This document shows, piece by piece, positions 1 to 10,960 of a stretch of 64,000 bases of DNA. The first letter of the stretch is position 1; each line of letters begins with the position of its first letter. A model generated the notes under the pieces. It made no database searches. It was not told the DNA's origin and was given only the letters and a program-made list of their open reading frames with translations. The translations under genes were made by a program, and so were the position numbers. The DNA comes from Siphonodentalium dalli (taxonomy: Eukaryota > Mollusca > Scaphopoda > Gadilida > Siphonodentaliidae): NCBI GenBank assembly GCA_032622095.1, contig CP136068.1, forward strand, positions 58,798,025 to 58,862,024. The letters are read 5' to 3'.

Positions 1-300
1 ACCTCATTTGAACAAATCTGAACCCCAGTCAACCAAGGAACCTTCATACCAAATATGAACCCATTCGACCTCATGTTACATGAGAAGTCGTTTTAAGAAT
101 CACTATGGAGGGGAAAAGTTATGGCCCAGGCTTCACAACAATTTAACCCAGTGATCTCATTTGAACAAATCTTAACGTGAGTCATCTAGGGAATATCCAC
201 ACCAAATATGAACCCATATGGATCCTATGGATCAAGAGAAGATGTTCAAAGAATTGTTGACAGATGGATGGACGGACGTCCAGATGGACGGATGACGGAT
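1..300. repeat. Degenerate tandem repeat, about 150-bp period
   Basis: Two diverged units can be read. Each contains 'gaacaaatct' followed about 40 bases later by 'accaaatatgaaccca' (near 10-65 and near 160-215). The tail from 262 to 300 is a run of GGACGGA-like words. Similar wording (accaaatttcattcagatc, followed by gacaaatggacag) returns at 5130-5390 and 5680-5755, so this is a dispersed, tandemly arranged repeat family. No coding signal is seen. Confidence 0.55.
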
Positions 301-2133
301 GAGGAGTGATGACTATAGCTCAACCGGAGACTTCATCTCAGTACTAAACAGTACTCGCCTTTATCACATTCTGGTGAATATAATGATTTCATACAGACAT
401 GAGAAATTAATGGACTGTCCCATTATGCAGAAGAATAAAGCAGAACACTCTCTAAACCACAGTCAGAACGAGACCCATTCCTTCCTCCTGATATGTAATT
501 GTTGCTTGACAATATATCACTGTCAATTTCATTGTTCTGATAATGAATGATTCAAATTTGTCGATGATAGCATGAACTGGTAATGTAAAATCAAATAGCA
601 CACCTGCGCATGCATATTTGAAATCGAGCCTTCGCTCATACAAGACACATGTACACGTCTTCTTGACCAGTTTTACGTTGTGTTTTGGTCCACGCATATT
701 ATGTTCTTTTGCTGAATCAAATCGCAATTTTGTATCCAAATTGAATCGAAAATTTAATTTGAAAAAATAATGCCTGACTTGCAGAGACCTACTTGCTTTA
801 CTAATAATGTACAATCTCGTCAAAATCCATTCAATATCCTATAAACTAAATGCATTGAACAATGGAGTGACGCTATAGCCATGTTTTAATATATGATAGC
901 AGTGTTTCCAGACAGGTGCCTTCAATTCATATGTATTATGTTATACCCAAGAAACTATATAAAACTTTACTAGTATAGGAAGATATATACTATCTTAAAA
1001 ATGGAATCATTTTGAATTTTTTTTAAATTTCAACCATTGGAAAACTTGTACACTCAGACTGTTTTTGGACACCACCACCGGGGACCCTCTAACCAAGTCA
1101 CTGAAAGCATAGTTTGTCAGTTTTTATCAACTTCCTCCAAATGAGTGAAATAATTGCTATATCATTATAATCGTTAAATATACTATGGATATAAAATATA
1201 TGTTTTTTTATTTTTGTAAATTTCTTGATCAAATGATATTTGACTCGTTTGGTGGTCACAGCCCATGTAGAATGTGGCGACAAATGTGGGTCCAGGGACG
1301 TGAGATGGCAGTGGGGTTTTCAGATGTTGGACTGGCAATTCCAACAATTGGAATGTTTGATGAGCCAGTACTTCCAACCCAAGGGCTTGGTGTAAATGAA
1401 ATTTATCGTTGGGGAGGGGGAACGGGTAAATTAGATAAATTCTAAATTGGAAATGTCTATATCATGACAAAAACTTCCATGCGATTCTGATGTATATAGC
1501 TTTTGCTCCAGATATCTGCATGCATGGAAATGCCAATTCAGAATTGGTCAATCTTTTACATACCAAAACGGTCTCAAAATCAGGGAATATTACGGGTATT
1601 CGAAGACATTCACGGTCATGACAAAAACCACAATTTTGACATGGGTTATACCAACATTTCATCGTCATCATGTCTTTCGGGGCCAGCCGGAACTTTGGTG
1701 AATATGTTCAACAGTTAGATAATCCTAATGAATCAACAGTAGTTAGAAATTTCAAACAAAAATACAATTAAGACAAGATTGTTTGTTTTAATAGTTTAAT
1801 TTTCCGCATGACATTTAGTGTCAAATGGGTATTATCTTTCAAAGGAGGGGGGGTCAACTTTTTATTGTTTCATTTGGACCCCTCATGGGTGTGGGAACAG
1901 GATGATTGGTGGTCTATATAATCTTCGTTCTTTATCCTGACACCTTATGTTTGTTTTTATCTCGAAGTGTGTTAGCTGGCAAGTTAGCATACGCGAACAA
2001 TAACTGGTGATTATATTAGCGATACCTAACAACATATATTAGCCATAGAAAAGGAAAGACAGAAATGCCCAAAACCAACATTATCTCAAAGAACTTGCTC
2101 TCTCTGTCTGCAATTAGAAAATGAAGAACATCC
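301..2133. other. Non-coding stretch, nothing recognised
   Basis: Open frames here (the longest about 120 codons on the minus strand, 452-823) show no recognisable domain and no convincing splice context. The sequence is AT-rich, with scattered short homopolymers. If the MFS gene at 3141-6078 continues, its 3' exons should lie on the minus strand in this direction, but I could not identify one before the window edge. Confidence 0.4.
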
Positions 2134-2137
2134 TTTT

Positions 2138-2724
2138 CTGTATGTAGACCAAGTTTTCTTGGTCCACAGCAGCTTGGAATATCGGTTGGGTTGATGCTGT
2201 TTTGGACTGAGTTCCGTCATGTTACTCTTCTATAATAGACTTTCATTGACAATACATAATACATTTACATGTGGAGCCTGGGCATTTGTGTGAACCCGTG
2301 AATGTGATTAATCATCTGACATGTCCGCGATTAATCTGTCTTCAAAATGAAATATCATATACAATGACAAAAAAATGTAAAGTGATGATACGATTGTTAA
2401 ATATATTGATTACATACATTTTCTGATGGAGGGACAAATAAAAATCCTCTGGAAAACAAGGCTTTGTTTACTTATAAATCTTGTTGCTTTGACAATCGAT
2501 GAACCTCTGATATATGCATGTTTTATATCATCATGCTTGGGACAGGCTGCCCTCTATGTTCATATACGCAAGATGTCCACTTGACCTAATCCGAAGCCAT
2601 ATATAAAGCAAAAAAACTCCTGCCCATGATTCTGGGCATAAAGTCTGTTATAGAAGAGTAACAGCATCAACCCAACCGATATCCCAAGCTCTTGTGGACC
2701 AAGAAGACTTGCTCTATTCTGTAG
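2138..2724. mobile_element. MITE with roughly 95-bp terminal inverted repeats
   Basis: The left end (gaccaagttttcttggtcca, then ggttgggttgatgctgtt, then actcttctataatagac) is matched in reverse order and complement by the right end at 2640-2720 (gtctgttatagaagagtaac, then agcatcaacccaacc, then tgtggaccaagaagac). The left arm has an extra 20 bases between the last two blocks. The interior of about 390 bp is non-coding. A related right-hand half lies at 38105-38345. The target duplication could not be read with confidence. Confidence 0.7.
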
Positions 2725-3140
2725 GAAGAATAATACCCGAAGAGATAATTTATTTGTAAAACTCAGTCAACAAATGGAACCAAAAACTTTGCAACATGGA
2801 TCAAAACAATCCTTCAATACATTGCGAGGTCTTCTTAGCCCGGACACAGCTTGTGAAACCAAATTTATAGGTGACTTTATTTCATCTTCTCTAAACTGAC
2901 AGGGTCCTCCATAGATGTTTCACCTATCACCATATCTAATTCTATCTCAGATGCATACTGTTTATATTATGTTATGACAGACACCAATGTTTTATGGTTT
3001 GTTTCAATAAACCTTATCTAACAATAACTGGGTGATAAAACAATATCCAGCTATATTCGCCAGCGGGGTTAGTCTCGAAAGCGTGCAAGGAAAAACAATA
3101 GAAAACATGGCAGCTGGGGTTTAAATTATATGTAACTCAC
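2725..3140. other. Probable intron of the MFS gene
   Basis: This lies directly downstream (minus strand) of the MFS exon donor site at 3139-3140. No open frame resembling a transporter continuation was found. I see no repeats apart from AT-rich sequence. Confidence 0.4.
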
Positions 3141-3387
3141 ATATCACTTGTGTTGGTGTTTTTGCATGTGACATTTGCTGTCTGCTTATCAGTATAGGAG
3201 TCATTCACCATACACGCCTGGTCACCAAAATGGATATCCTGTGCCATAGGTTTGGCTGTTATTGCAAGCATGTATCGATCCAGCTGGTTCAGTAAGTATG
3301 CTACCAGCAACAGAATGAGGACATAGATGCTGTATGGCTCCACCAAATGCAAGACACTCCTCCATGATGTTTTGGTGTCTCTTTTAT
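3141..3387 (-). CDS. MFS transporter, exon 2 of the coding region (TM1 and first loop)
   Basis: An internal exon of 247 nt on the minus strand, probably encoding part of a multi-pass membrane transporter of the major facilitator superfamily. Read on the minus strand, a branch-point-like tactaat and the tract cgccttctttccaatag precede the exon, and it ends at a strong donor, AT|gtgagt. It joins the start-codon exon at 6031-6078 in phase (CAA G|AT AAA). It supplies residues 13-94: a basic stretch, a hydrophobic segment at about residues 31-56 with LLNQLDRYMLAI (the position where spinster-like MFS proteins carry an N-x-x-D-R motif after TM1), then a hydrophilic loop with three N-glycosylation sequons (NDS, NVT, NTS) and two cysteines, as expected of an exposed first loop. 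The exact subfamily is not certain. The remaining TM helices must lie beyond the left edge. The substrate is unknown. Confidence 0.75.
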
Positions 3388-3750
3388 CTATTGGAAAGAA
3401 GGCGATTATTAGTATAGTTCAATAATCCTCCAAAATTTGTATCATTTAGAATCAGAACTTTGGAAAGAGGTCAGACTCAACAAGACGTTGGCATACCCAA
3501 ATTGTTACAAACATGGGCGGGATGGAAACCAAAACTGTGGCGAATAACTCTAAAAGGGAAAACACAAATATCACCAACTCTTCATTAAAAGTCCATGTGC
3601 TTGTGAACATCCTTACACAATTGCATTTAGAAAACTCAGGCGGACAGACAAAAAGTCTTTTTATTTCCAGATAAACAAAGAAGGTTTATAAATTCTAGAA
3701 TGGAAAAGGTGAACAACATCATTTGGAACTTTTTTAAAAGCACATGTGAT

Positions 3751-3917
3751 CAAGCCTTGAAATAGGGTGTCTGTCATTTGCAGAATGAGGTGTAAGCAGA
3801 ATGAGGTCCCCAGAGGGTGAAATTGGTGATGCTAGCCCGCTATGCGGGGTAGCATCACTAAATTCACCCTCTGGGGACCTCATTCTGCAAATGACAGACA
3901 CACTATTTCAAGGCTTG
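3751..3917. mobile_element. hAT-like hairpin MITE, deleted copy
   Basis: Termini CAAGCCTTGAAATAG...CTATTTCAAGGCTTG are inverted repeats continuing inward as TGTCTGTCATTTGCAGAATG. They are flanked by an exact 8-bp duplication, CATGTGAT (3743-3750 and 3918-3925). An 8-bp duplication is the hAT superfamily signature. The interior is a hairpin centred on agcccgctatgcggggta. Compared with the copy at 5394-5647, one hairpin arm is missing, leaving the junction tgaggtgtaagcagaatgag. Confidence 0.85.
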
Positions 3918-3938
3918 CATGTGATGGTGAACCTCCAC

Positions 3939-5128
3939 TAGGGTTGGGCGATATTGGCCCCAAAAAATATCGCGATATTAAGGTGACAACATCGCGATAT
4001 ACACGATATTATTTTGGTATATTACAATTGGTAAGTACAATGTACAAGATATGCAATATTTCATGAATAAAGTTTGCACAATACATCCCTACGTTTTATT
4101 TACGATTTGTGGGTCATGAGAGGTTGAGTAAATGTGTATTGAACAATTATCAGTAACATTACAGTATACATGTATATAATGACCACTCGTCTGCAACAAT
4201 TGACAGTTTGCCGACGGAGAAACAATAACTTTGAAACAAAGGGATATAATCATAATACACGGCCCACGTGCGTTTTCGCATACAGTTTCTAGAGTTATAT
4301 CCGTTTGACCATAGCGCTCAACACCATGCACACATTAAGCACCGCATTCGGTTTCAAATTTCCATTTTATTAATTCGTGAGGAATTGGTTGTTTGTGAGA
4401 CTATTTATCAGTGGTAATTGGTAGTTGGTAGCACCGTGGGACTTCAATGTCCATATATGGCAGCCCTGAGAATTAGCGACGACAATGCCACAATGGGCAG
4501 TGCCGAGGCAAAAGCCGACGTGAAATGAATTTGTGTCGGCATTTTTTTAGCTGAGGAAAATAAATATAGACAATCATGTTCAATTAGTTTGTGAATTTGA
4601 CATTTGTTGAAGCGATAGCAATGCCATGATCCGTACGGCACATGTCCACAAAATTATTTTACTCGCAATTTGCACACATTGAGACGATCAGGTAGACTGA
4701 GTGTGGTCAATATAAAATCTGACATCGTAATTCGTCTCCAAGCAACCGGTTACGGTTGACAGAGCAAGCTGCACCAACTTGAAAGAAGGTCATTGTGCCA
4801 GTCGCATGTGCGCGACATACCAATCTCACAATGTAGCCAAATGATGCTACTAGTATCTCTTTGATGTTTCCGATGAAGCATATCCAACTTGACAAGCACG
4901 TGCTCCGATGTTTTAAAACGTTTTCGACTGCGTATTTCCGGGAAGTTTGGGACTATTATACTTACTCTAACTTCGCTGTTTGTTGGGACCATGTGATGGG
5001 TTTCAACCTACATGGAGAATATTACAACTTGGGACGGTATTACGATATTTTTATTTCAGACGATATTATTGACTATATCAAAATTAAAACCGGCTATACC
5101 CGATATATCGTCATACCGCCCAGCACTA
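3939..5128. mobile_element. Non-autonomous hAT-like DNA transposon
   Basis: The 5' end TAGGGTTGGGCGATAT is matched by the reverse complement of the 3' end, TAGTGCTGGGCGGTAT, and subterminal atatcgcgatat words are present at both ends. It is flanked by an exact 8-bp duplication, ACCTCCAC (3931-3938 and 5129-5136). The terminus and duplication length fit hAT. The 1.19-kb interior has only short open frames and no DDE or hAT dimerisation domain that I can recognise, so it is non-autonomous. Confidence 0.85.
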
Positions 5129-5393
5129 ACCTCCACACCAAATTTCATTCAGATCCAATAACCCATGGCTGAGATGATAAAAAAAATTAAAAATATAACT
5201 CTATAAAACGAAAAGGCAAATAATGTCATATGGCCCTCCATTGAAAGCCCTCCCTATGACAAACAGCCACACCAAATTTCATTGAGATCGAATAAACAAT
5301 GGCTGAGATGCCTGCATACCAGACAGAAACCACTATTGTCAGATACACAATGAAGAAAACTCCAGAACGGAAAATGCAAATAACATCATTGGG
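5129..5393. repeat. Degenerate tandem repeat (host sequence of the hAT insertions)
   Basis: Two units share 'ccacaccaaatttcattnagatc' followed by 'aatggctgagatg' (5132-5177 and 5269-5312), a period of about 138. They resemble the repeat at 1-300. Confidence 0.5.
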
Positions 5394-5647
5394 CAAGCCT
5401 TGAAATAGTGTGTCTGTCATTTGCAGAATGAGGTCCCCAGAGTGTGAATTTAGTGATGCTACCCCCGCATAGCGGGCTAGCATCACCAAATTCACCCTCT
5501 GGGAACCTCATTCTGCTGAGGTGTAAGCAGAATGAGGTTCCCAGAGGGTGAATTTGGTGATGCTAGCCCGCTATGCGGGGTAGCATCACTAAATTCACCC
5601 TCTGGGGACCTCATTCTGCAATGAAAGACACACTATTTCAAGGTTTG
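5394..5647. mobile_element. hAT-like double-hairpin MITE, full-length copy
   Basis: Same family as 3751-3917: termini CAAGCCTTGAAATAG and CTATTTCAAGGTTTG, with exact 8-bp duplication TCATTGGG at 5386-5393 and 5648-5655. It contains two successive hairpins (gcagaatgaggt...acctcattctgc), each folding around a gctagcccgctatgcggg core, so the whole element is a palindrome made of palindromes. It is non-coding. Confidence 0.88.
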
Positions 5648-6030
5648 TCATTGGGCCTTCATTTGAAGCAGTCCCGATGATGAACCTCCATTTCAAATTT
5701 CATTCAAATCCTTTTTCTTCGAAAGTGGAGATAAAATGAAGGACAAATGGACAGAGAACATTCCTAATGAACAGGACATTTTCTGTAGGGAATATATATA
5801 TTTCTATTCAAAAATATTTCTAATAATTTTACAGTGAATAAAATTGCTTCATTTTGAATAATTATGATTTACCAAATAAAAATAATAGTAATATCTTCAG
5901 TAGCATAACTTTTGTTTTACCAACATCAGAGCTAAATCAGCAGGACACACCAACAATGCAGCAGGAAAACTTGACTATTGATAAGTGGATGATTTAATTA
6001 ACTAAGCTTGATCATAATTATGGCACAAAC

Positions 6031-6078
6031 CTTGATCACCATCAATCAATTTCTCAGCCTTGGGCATGTTTGAGTTAC
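6031..6078 (-). CDS. MFS transporter, start-codon exon
   Basis: On the minus strand a pyrimidine tract ending ttttaccttcag precedes 11 nt of 5' leader and then ATG (6067-6065), which opens MPKAEKLIDGDQ before a G|gtttgt donor. The last base plus the first two of the exon at 3387 restore a GAT codon, so both exons read in a single frame through the predicted TM1. The short, acidic and lysine-containing peptide fits a cytosolic N-terminus. The acceptor upstream of the ATG implies at least one non-coding leader exon at higher coordinates, which I could not locate. The join is a prediction from splice grammar. The CDS begins at 6067. Confidence 0.62.
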
Positions 6079-7110
6079 CTGAAGGTAAAACAATTCAAAA
6101 GTCAATAAATGTCTATATGTTCAATATTGATATGATCATACATATCAGTTAACTGGAAGAAATACTGTAACATTACATGTATGTCATAATTGTCCATTAC
6201 ATACTCATTACATTAAACATTAACTTTGTGCAGTGTGCACAATGTTCCCCCTTCAAGAATTAGCTGGCATTTTCTTTGAATGTTTCCAGTAAAATAAACA
6301 TTTAAATGGATAATGGAACTTAGGGAGAAGATGTAATGTTTTCCTTCTCCATCACCTTAACCAACAAGCTGGTGGGAATAAGATTGTTTCTCGGACTATA
6401 TATATTGTTTTAATGCTGTAGATAGATTAATTAAATCTATATCATCCTTATTCGACTGAGCTCTCCCAGAGTGTTATACATGTATCAATCAGAATGGCAT
6501 ATTCAGATGTCCCTCAACCCAGATCAAGCTTGAAAATCGTTACCAATTTTTGCGTGTTCCAACCTCGCCTAGCCCAGACTCCAATGATGGCTTCCAAATT
6601 GAACTGATCTTGAAAAGGATATAAACATAACAGCTCAAAACAGAGGCATACCACTACCCATGTATATTCCAACTCATTGGAACCAAAATTGTTACTTTTC
6701 CTCAAAATGGCCACCAAAATATGGAAAATGGTAGATATATTGCCCCAGCAAACCCTACAATCGCTTACAAGTTGTGGTTGATGTATACAATTGCCTATTC
6801 TGCCTTCTATACATTGAACACAAAACCAGTCTGATGCAGTCATTACAATTGTCACCACTGACATTACCAGAAACATTGGATTTTTCTCTCACAAACTTGA
6901 CATTAATATCAGCAAAATTAACTTTTCAGGTTTTGACCATTTTTTCAAGTAAAATGTAACTATCTTTGGTATTTATTATTTTGATCTATCTTAATTGTGT
7001 CACACTATGGTACACAAATTGTATCAAGAACCCTAAGGTGAAAAAAATGCTAAATTGCTTATTTGCTAGCGTTCCTGTTTAGTTAACCTAAATTATGCAG
7101 TCTTTTTAAA
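6079..7110. other. Non-coding stretch, nothing recognised
   Basis: Probably the 5' leader intron of the MFS gene. The 120-codon minus-strand frame at 6514-6876 has no domain I recognise, and its sequence reads like repeat-derived DNA. Confidence 0.35.
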
Positions 7111-7233
7111 ATGATTTCCTTCAACTGTAGGGGATTGGGTCAGGGGACAAAAAGGCAAGACATCTTTAAATTTATCAAACAAATGAATTATTCCATATAC
7201 TATCTTCAGGACACTCACTTGATTAATAAGGGG
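7111..7233 (+). pseudogene. LINE endonuclease N-terminal fragment
   Basis: About 41 codons starting at ATG read MISFNCRGLGQGTKRQDIF, continue with FIKQMNYSIYYLQDTHLI, and stop matching where a MITE begins. This matches the start of the APE-type endonuclease of L1/Tx1-like non-LTR retrotransposons: an N-x-R-G-L motif, then K-R after a short loop, then a strand ending in L-Q-D/E-T-H with the metal-binding acid (here D for E). The rest of the endonuclease and the reverse transcriptase are absent, so this is a fossil fragment. Confidence 0.68.
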
Positions 7234-7600
7234 GCCGGTCCGGAGGTCAAGTGAACAATTTTGAATGGGGACTTCAATGCAAATCTGCAGAGCAAAAGTT
7301 ACAGAGTTGCACATACTTCCGAGTATGACTTGATGTGGTATTGGATACATCCGGTATTTATCTGGCTTGTAAATTATAACATTTTGCAATAAATATATTT
7401 TTGAGAATTTTTTTCTGGAATTACATCATTTGATCTACATTTGAAAAATCAATATAAAATTCAAAAATAAATACACCAACATCATGATGGAACAAGTTCC
7501 AAATGCACCCGCCAGATAAATACAGGTTGTTTCCAATACCACATCAAGTTACACTCAGATTTGCATTCAAAATTGGTTACTTGACCTCCCCCTTAATCAG
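7222..7600. mobile_element. MITE inserted in the LINE fragment
   Basis: The left end (gattaataaggggg, gaggtcaagtgaacaatttt, gcaaatctg, acttgatgtggtattgg, ggtatttatctgg) is matched by the reverse complement of the right end (gattaagggggaggtcaag, aaccaattttgaatgcaaat, acttgatgtggtattgg, gtatttatctgg). The arms are about 150 bp with a short AT-rich loop around 7380-7480. The target duplication is ambiguous. Confidence 0.7.
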
Positions 7601-7640
7601 GTCTGGCAATTCCCTATTACAGCTATAATAGCCACATGTA

Positions 7641-7756
7641 CAGTAACCGGGGAGAGCTTTCCGATGAATGGCAACAAGCCATATTTCTGACTAAATCCTG
7701 AAAATTTACCCATAATTCTGCTGTGTTTAAGGAGTCGATTACTTAGGGCATTACTG
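7641..7756. mobile_element. TA-flanked hairpin MITE, half copy
   Basis: Right half of the palindromic family seen at 36939-37151 and 39399-39582: agagctttccgatgaatggc, aacaagccat, taaatcctgaaaa, then GGGCATTACTG with TA following. It begins at CAGTAA next to TA (7639-7640), so the copy has lost most of its left arm but keeps both TA-bounded tips. Confidence 0.7.
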
Positions 7757-9380
7757 TAGCTATTGTACATAGATACATATGGCTATTGGTGATGGATGAA
7801 TCTGGTTGAAGAGAGATATAACTCACTAGTCCAACAAACAATCGTTGAAATATACAATTTTATAACCTGATTTAATTATTCTTAGTAAGTTAATATAGTT
7901 TGCCATTTTCATGTATAATTAACAAAATAGTCCAACATATGGTCACAAGGGGTCACAAAAACAAATATCCAAACATCGCTATGATGGCTTTAAGAATAAT
8001 AAAAATAATACTTTCTTTAGCCCTACAATTACAAGCATGCATATGGACACATTTAATTTATAGTGAGATAGAAAATATAGGCTATATTAGCAGTCATAGC
8101 GGAAGATGCCTACCTTTGGCTAGTGTCCGAAATCACCACAAAGGAATTTGAAGGGGCCACAAAAGGGTGTTTCCAATATCATAGGACAATCCAAAAGGTT
8201 GTATTTTGGTTTTTATCTCATTTTAAACCACATAATTGAACATGCATGCTTATCGGTTGTGATTTGGTCTCAATATGTAATTCAATGAAATTATCAGGGC
8301 GTATAAAGTTTTGACGTACATTAAAAAACCAAGAAAAACAATCAACTGCATTAAAGAGCGTTCCTGATAATATCTTGAATGTATTAATGCAAACAACTTT
8401 TAAAATGAAGGTCAGAGTTGATTGATAAGTAAACGCAAGTGGATTTATAAAATCTATATGTGTCATAAGAAAACTAGATGCATACTGTCCGAAGTCACCT
8501 CGCTGTCCGAAATCACCCCATTTTAAGGTACCTAATACAAGAATAGTAGATCATATATGGATGGATGGATGTTGGTCCTATATCATATAGCATAACAGAT
8601 TTCTAAACAGATACACATGCTTAGCTATGCTTGTCGGATATTCCTCAAGCTGGTGCACAACCGATATATGACACCGTCAGTGATTCCACATAAAGTTACT
8701 ACAAAATAATACCCCTCACCCTTAGTTATAGCAACCTCACTTCTAGTTGGTGGACCCAACTATTCAAACAGAGCTAGGCGCTCTCGAATATGCTCTGATA
8801 ATAAAAGTCAGGTTTACGGACTACCTCACTTCCACAGTTTCATTTCCAGTGCCTATCTGGACACATGTTAAATCGCAATGTTTATTCTAATTGTAAACTC
8901 ACTTTATACCAGGATTATTACCTTTTTCACACTATATATGACAACTAACTGTTATTCTATTTACTTTTTTTATAGTACCGGTATTCTTATACTCGATCCA
9001 TTTGTTCCTATTTATTTGCTATTTCTTCCTGAAAAAGCGGTTTGTTTTATGTCACCTAGTTTTGCCGATCAAAAAAGTGGCAGAAAACAGGTGAAATAAA
9101 TTGCTTACTATTTTTTTAGATTGCATGAGCACTGATTTAAGTAATGGCTAAGAAATTTGGGCTCTTCTTGCTCCCGCAATGAATCGCAAATTGTACAGAC
9201 ATTTTGTTTCAAAGCCCGAACTTAAAATAATTGCCAAAAAATTAGGATTTTTTGCTTTCATATATGCTTGTAGACTAGTTATCTCTGGCTCTGAAAAACA
9301 TAAATATTTAAACAATCACATGAACGTTTCCAGATACCTTTGAAGTTTGAGGTTGCAACAACTCAGGGTAATCGGATGGG
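7757..9380. other. Non-coding stretch, nothing recognised
   Basis: AT-rich sequence with short open frames and no conserved motif. The words tgtccgaaatcacc (8126) and tgtccgaagtcacc / tgtccgaaatcacc (8487-8518) recur, hinting at an old repeat of about 390 bp, but I could not define ends. Confidence 0.35.
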
Positions 9381-9461
9381 AACGGGAAGATTCGGTCGCG
9401 GGAAGATTCGGCTCGGTATTTTTCGGTCGCGGGAAGATTCGGCTGAGAAGATTCGGCCAGT
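9381..9461. repeat. Short minisatellite (gggaagattcgg units)
   Basis: The word GGGAAGATTCGG(T/C) recurs with TCGC or CTCGG spacers four times in 80 bp. The unit is irregular, about 16-20 bp. Confidence 0.65.
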
Positions 9462-9839
9462 CTATTGATAGATCTGGTTAATTAGTGCAGGGATTGTAGC
9501 TTGTTGGCAGCTTGGTCTTTGTCTTATTGAAACAACATTCAGTATATAACAATATAACAACCAATTGATGCGATTGTGGGATCATTTACAAGGGTCTTGA
9601 TTAACTCAGTTGTAGTAATAACACACTTCATTAGACGAATTTATTAATATAATAAAAATTATGAAACATATAGGCCTATTTACAGACGATAATAGAAGGT
9701 GCAACGGATATTATACAAACATAGCTTTATTTAAATTTTTAACTGAACGAAATTGACATTTATTCTTTATTTGAAAACACATAATTAACCCATTTTCAAC
9801 CCAAATTTTATGAAATATTTTATTTGCGATAATTAAGAC

Positions 9840-9979
9840 CACAGAAGTTGGAATCACTGACTGTTATGTTATTTTTTTTTAGATTTTTTGGAGTTCTAGG
9901 TATATACTATATACCTAGAACTCCAAAAAAATCTAAAAAAATAGCATTAGGCAGATTCCACGAAAAAGTGTACCAATTT
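9840..9979. mobile_element. Inverted-repeat end with an inserted palindrome (partner at 16657-16706)
   Basis: CACAGAAGTTGGAATCACTG ACTGTTATG (9840-9868) and GCAGATTCCACGAAAA (9951-9966) are contiguous in the reverse complement at 16660-16706. Here they are separated by 82 bp (9869-9950) that folds as a nearly perfect AT-rich palindrome around ctaggtatatactatatacctag. The 16.7-kb copy is thus an empty-site reference for the insertion. Confidence 0.75.
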
Positions 9980-10494
9980 TGATGTGAAAGTTTCGCATTG
10001 CAGATCTTTTAAATAAAATGTAGAATCAAATGAGTGTTGATTCACTTTGAAGATTTTTGTGTTATGTAGCTAGGAAATCGTCATTTTTGCCCATCATCAT
10101 ATATATTTTATTATATTAACACTTTTCTCACTAAAATATGGACATTTTGGACGGAATCAACTACCGAGTTTGTGTGACGTTTAACATATATGATGATATC
10201 TGCTTGGCGTGCGGCCAACAATGACTTTTAATGGTGTCAATTTCAAGAAAACGTGTCAATCTGTGCGATTACAACTTTATTTTTTAAATTATCGTGTATT
10301 TTCCCCATATTTTTTCAATTTTAATCAAGATGTGTGAACGTCAGCATTAGCATAGGGCTTCGGATCAAGAAAATTATTCCACCATATGGTAAGTCTATTC
10401 ACAAACAGGCTAAACGTTACAATAAGGCCTCCCTGTATCATACCAAATATCTCTAAATATATATGTTGTCGATTAGAAGTGTGCTAATGTTAAT

Positions 10495-10920
10495 TCTGTC
10501 AAAAGGTATAACTGACGTTAGAAATTTTCCCGCCGGAATTTCCGCTAGACTTGACCTCTGAACTGCAAGTTGTTTTGCCGCGAAAAACAAAATCAAAGAA
10601 AAGATCAGAACAGTTTCACTCATTCGACATGAGCTAAGTCCTCTTAAAAGTACTTCATTGTTAATTCATTCCGTCCCATTTTCTGACGTTAGCAACACGT
10701 AGAATTAGAGGGCCCAATGGCGGCTTATCGGCCAATTCCACATGTACTACGTCATTGAGTGATGCTAACGTCAGTCTGTTGACGGAAAAAATGTTGCTAA
10801 CGTCAGTCTCTAGACGGAACTTTCTATGTGAACGTCAGCTTGTTGGCGGAAACTTTGTTGTGAACGTCAGCACGTTATTTGTGGATTTGTCCGTCAATAT
10901 TCTGACGTTAGCATAATTAG
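10495..10920. repeat. Degenerate repeat of the word GCTAACGTCAG
   Basis: The word (t)gctaacgtcagt or its complement actgacgttagc, usually followed by tgttgacggaa, occurs at least seven times in both orientations, at spacings near 40 bp between 10760 and 10880. Another pair flanks 12127-12182 (gttgctaacatcagg and actgacgttagcaacg), so the family brackets the element at 10961-12023. Confidence 0.6.
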
Positions 10921-10960
10921 AACTGGGCGAAATATCATCTTCCGGTATTCTTTTCTCATA

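Larger units (their letters stand above)
3388..6030 (-). other. Intron between MFS coding exons, loaded with hAT-type insertions
   Basis: A 2.64-kb phase-1 intron with donor G|gtttgt at 6030 and acceptor ccaatag| at 3388 (minus strand). It holds two palindromic MITEs (3751-3917, 5394-5647) and one 1.19-kb hAT-like element (3939-5128), each with a readable 8-bp target duplication. These sit in the 'accaaatttcat' repeat background also seen at the window start. The flanks 3388-3740 and 5656-6030 hold nothing else recognisable. Confidence 0.7.

Noticed and set aside
452-823. 123-codon minus-strand frame as a 3' exon of the MFS gene
   Set aside because: No predicted membrane helices or MFS motifs, and no acceptor or donor in the right phase.
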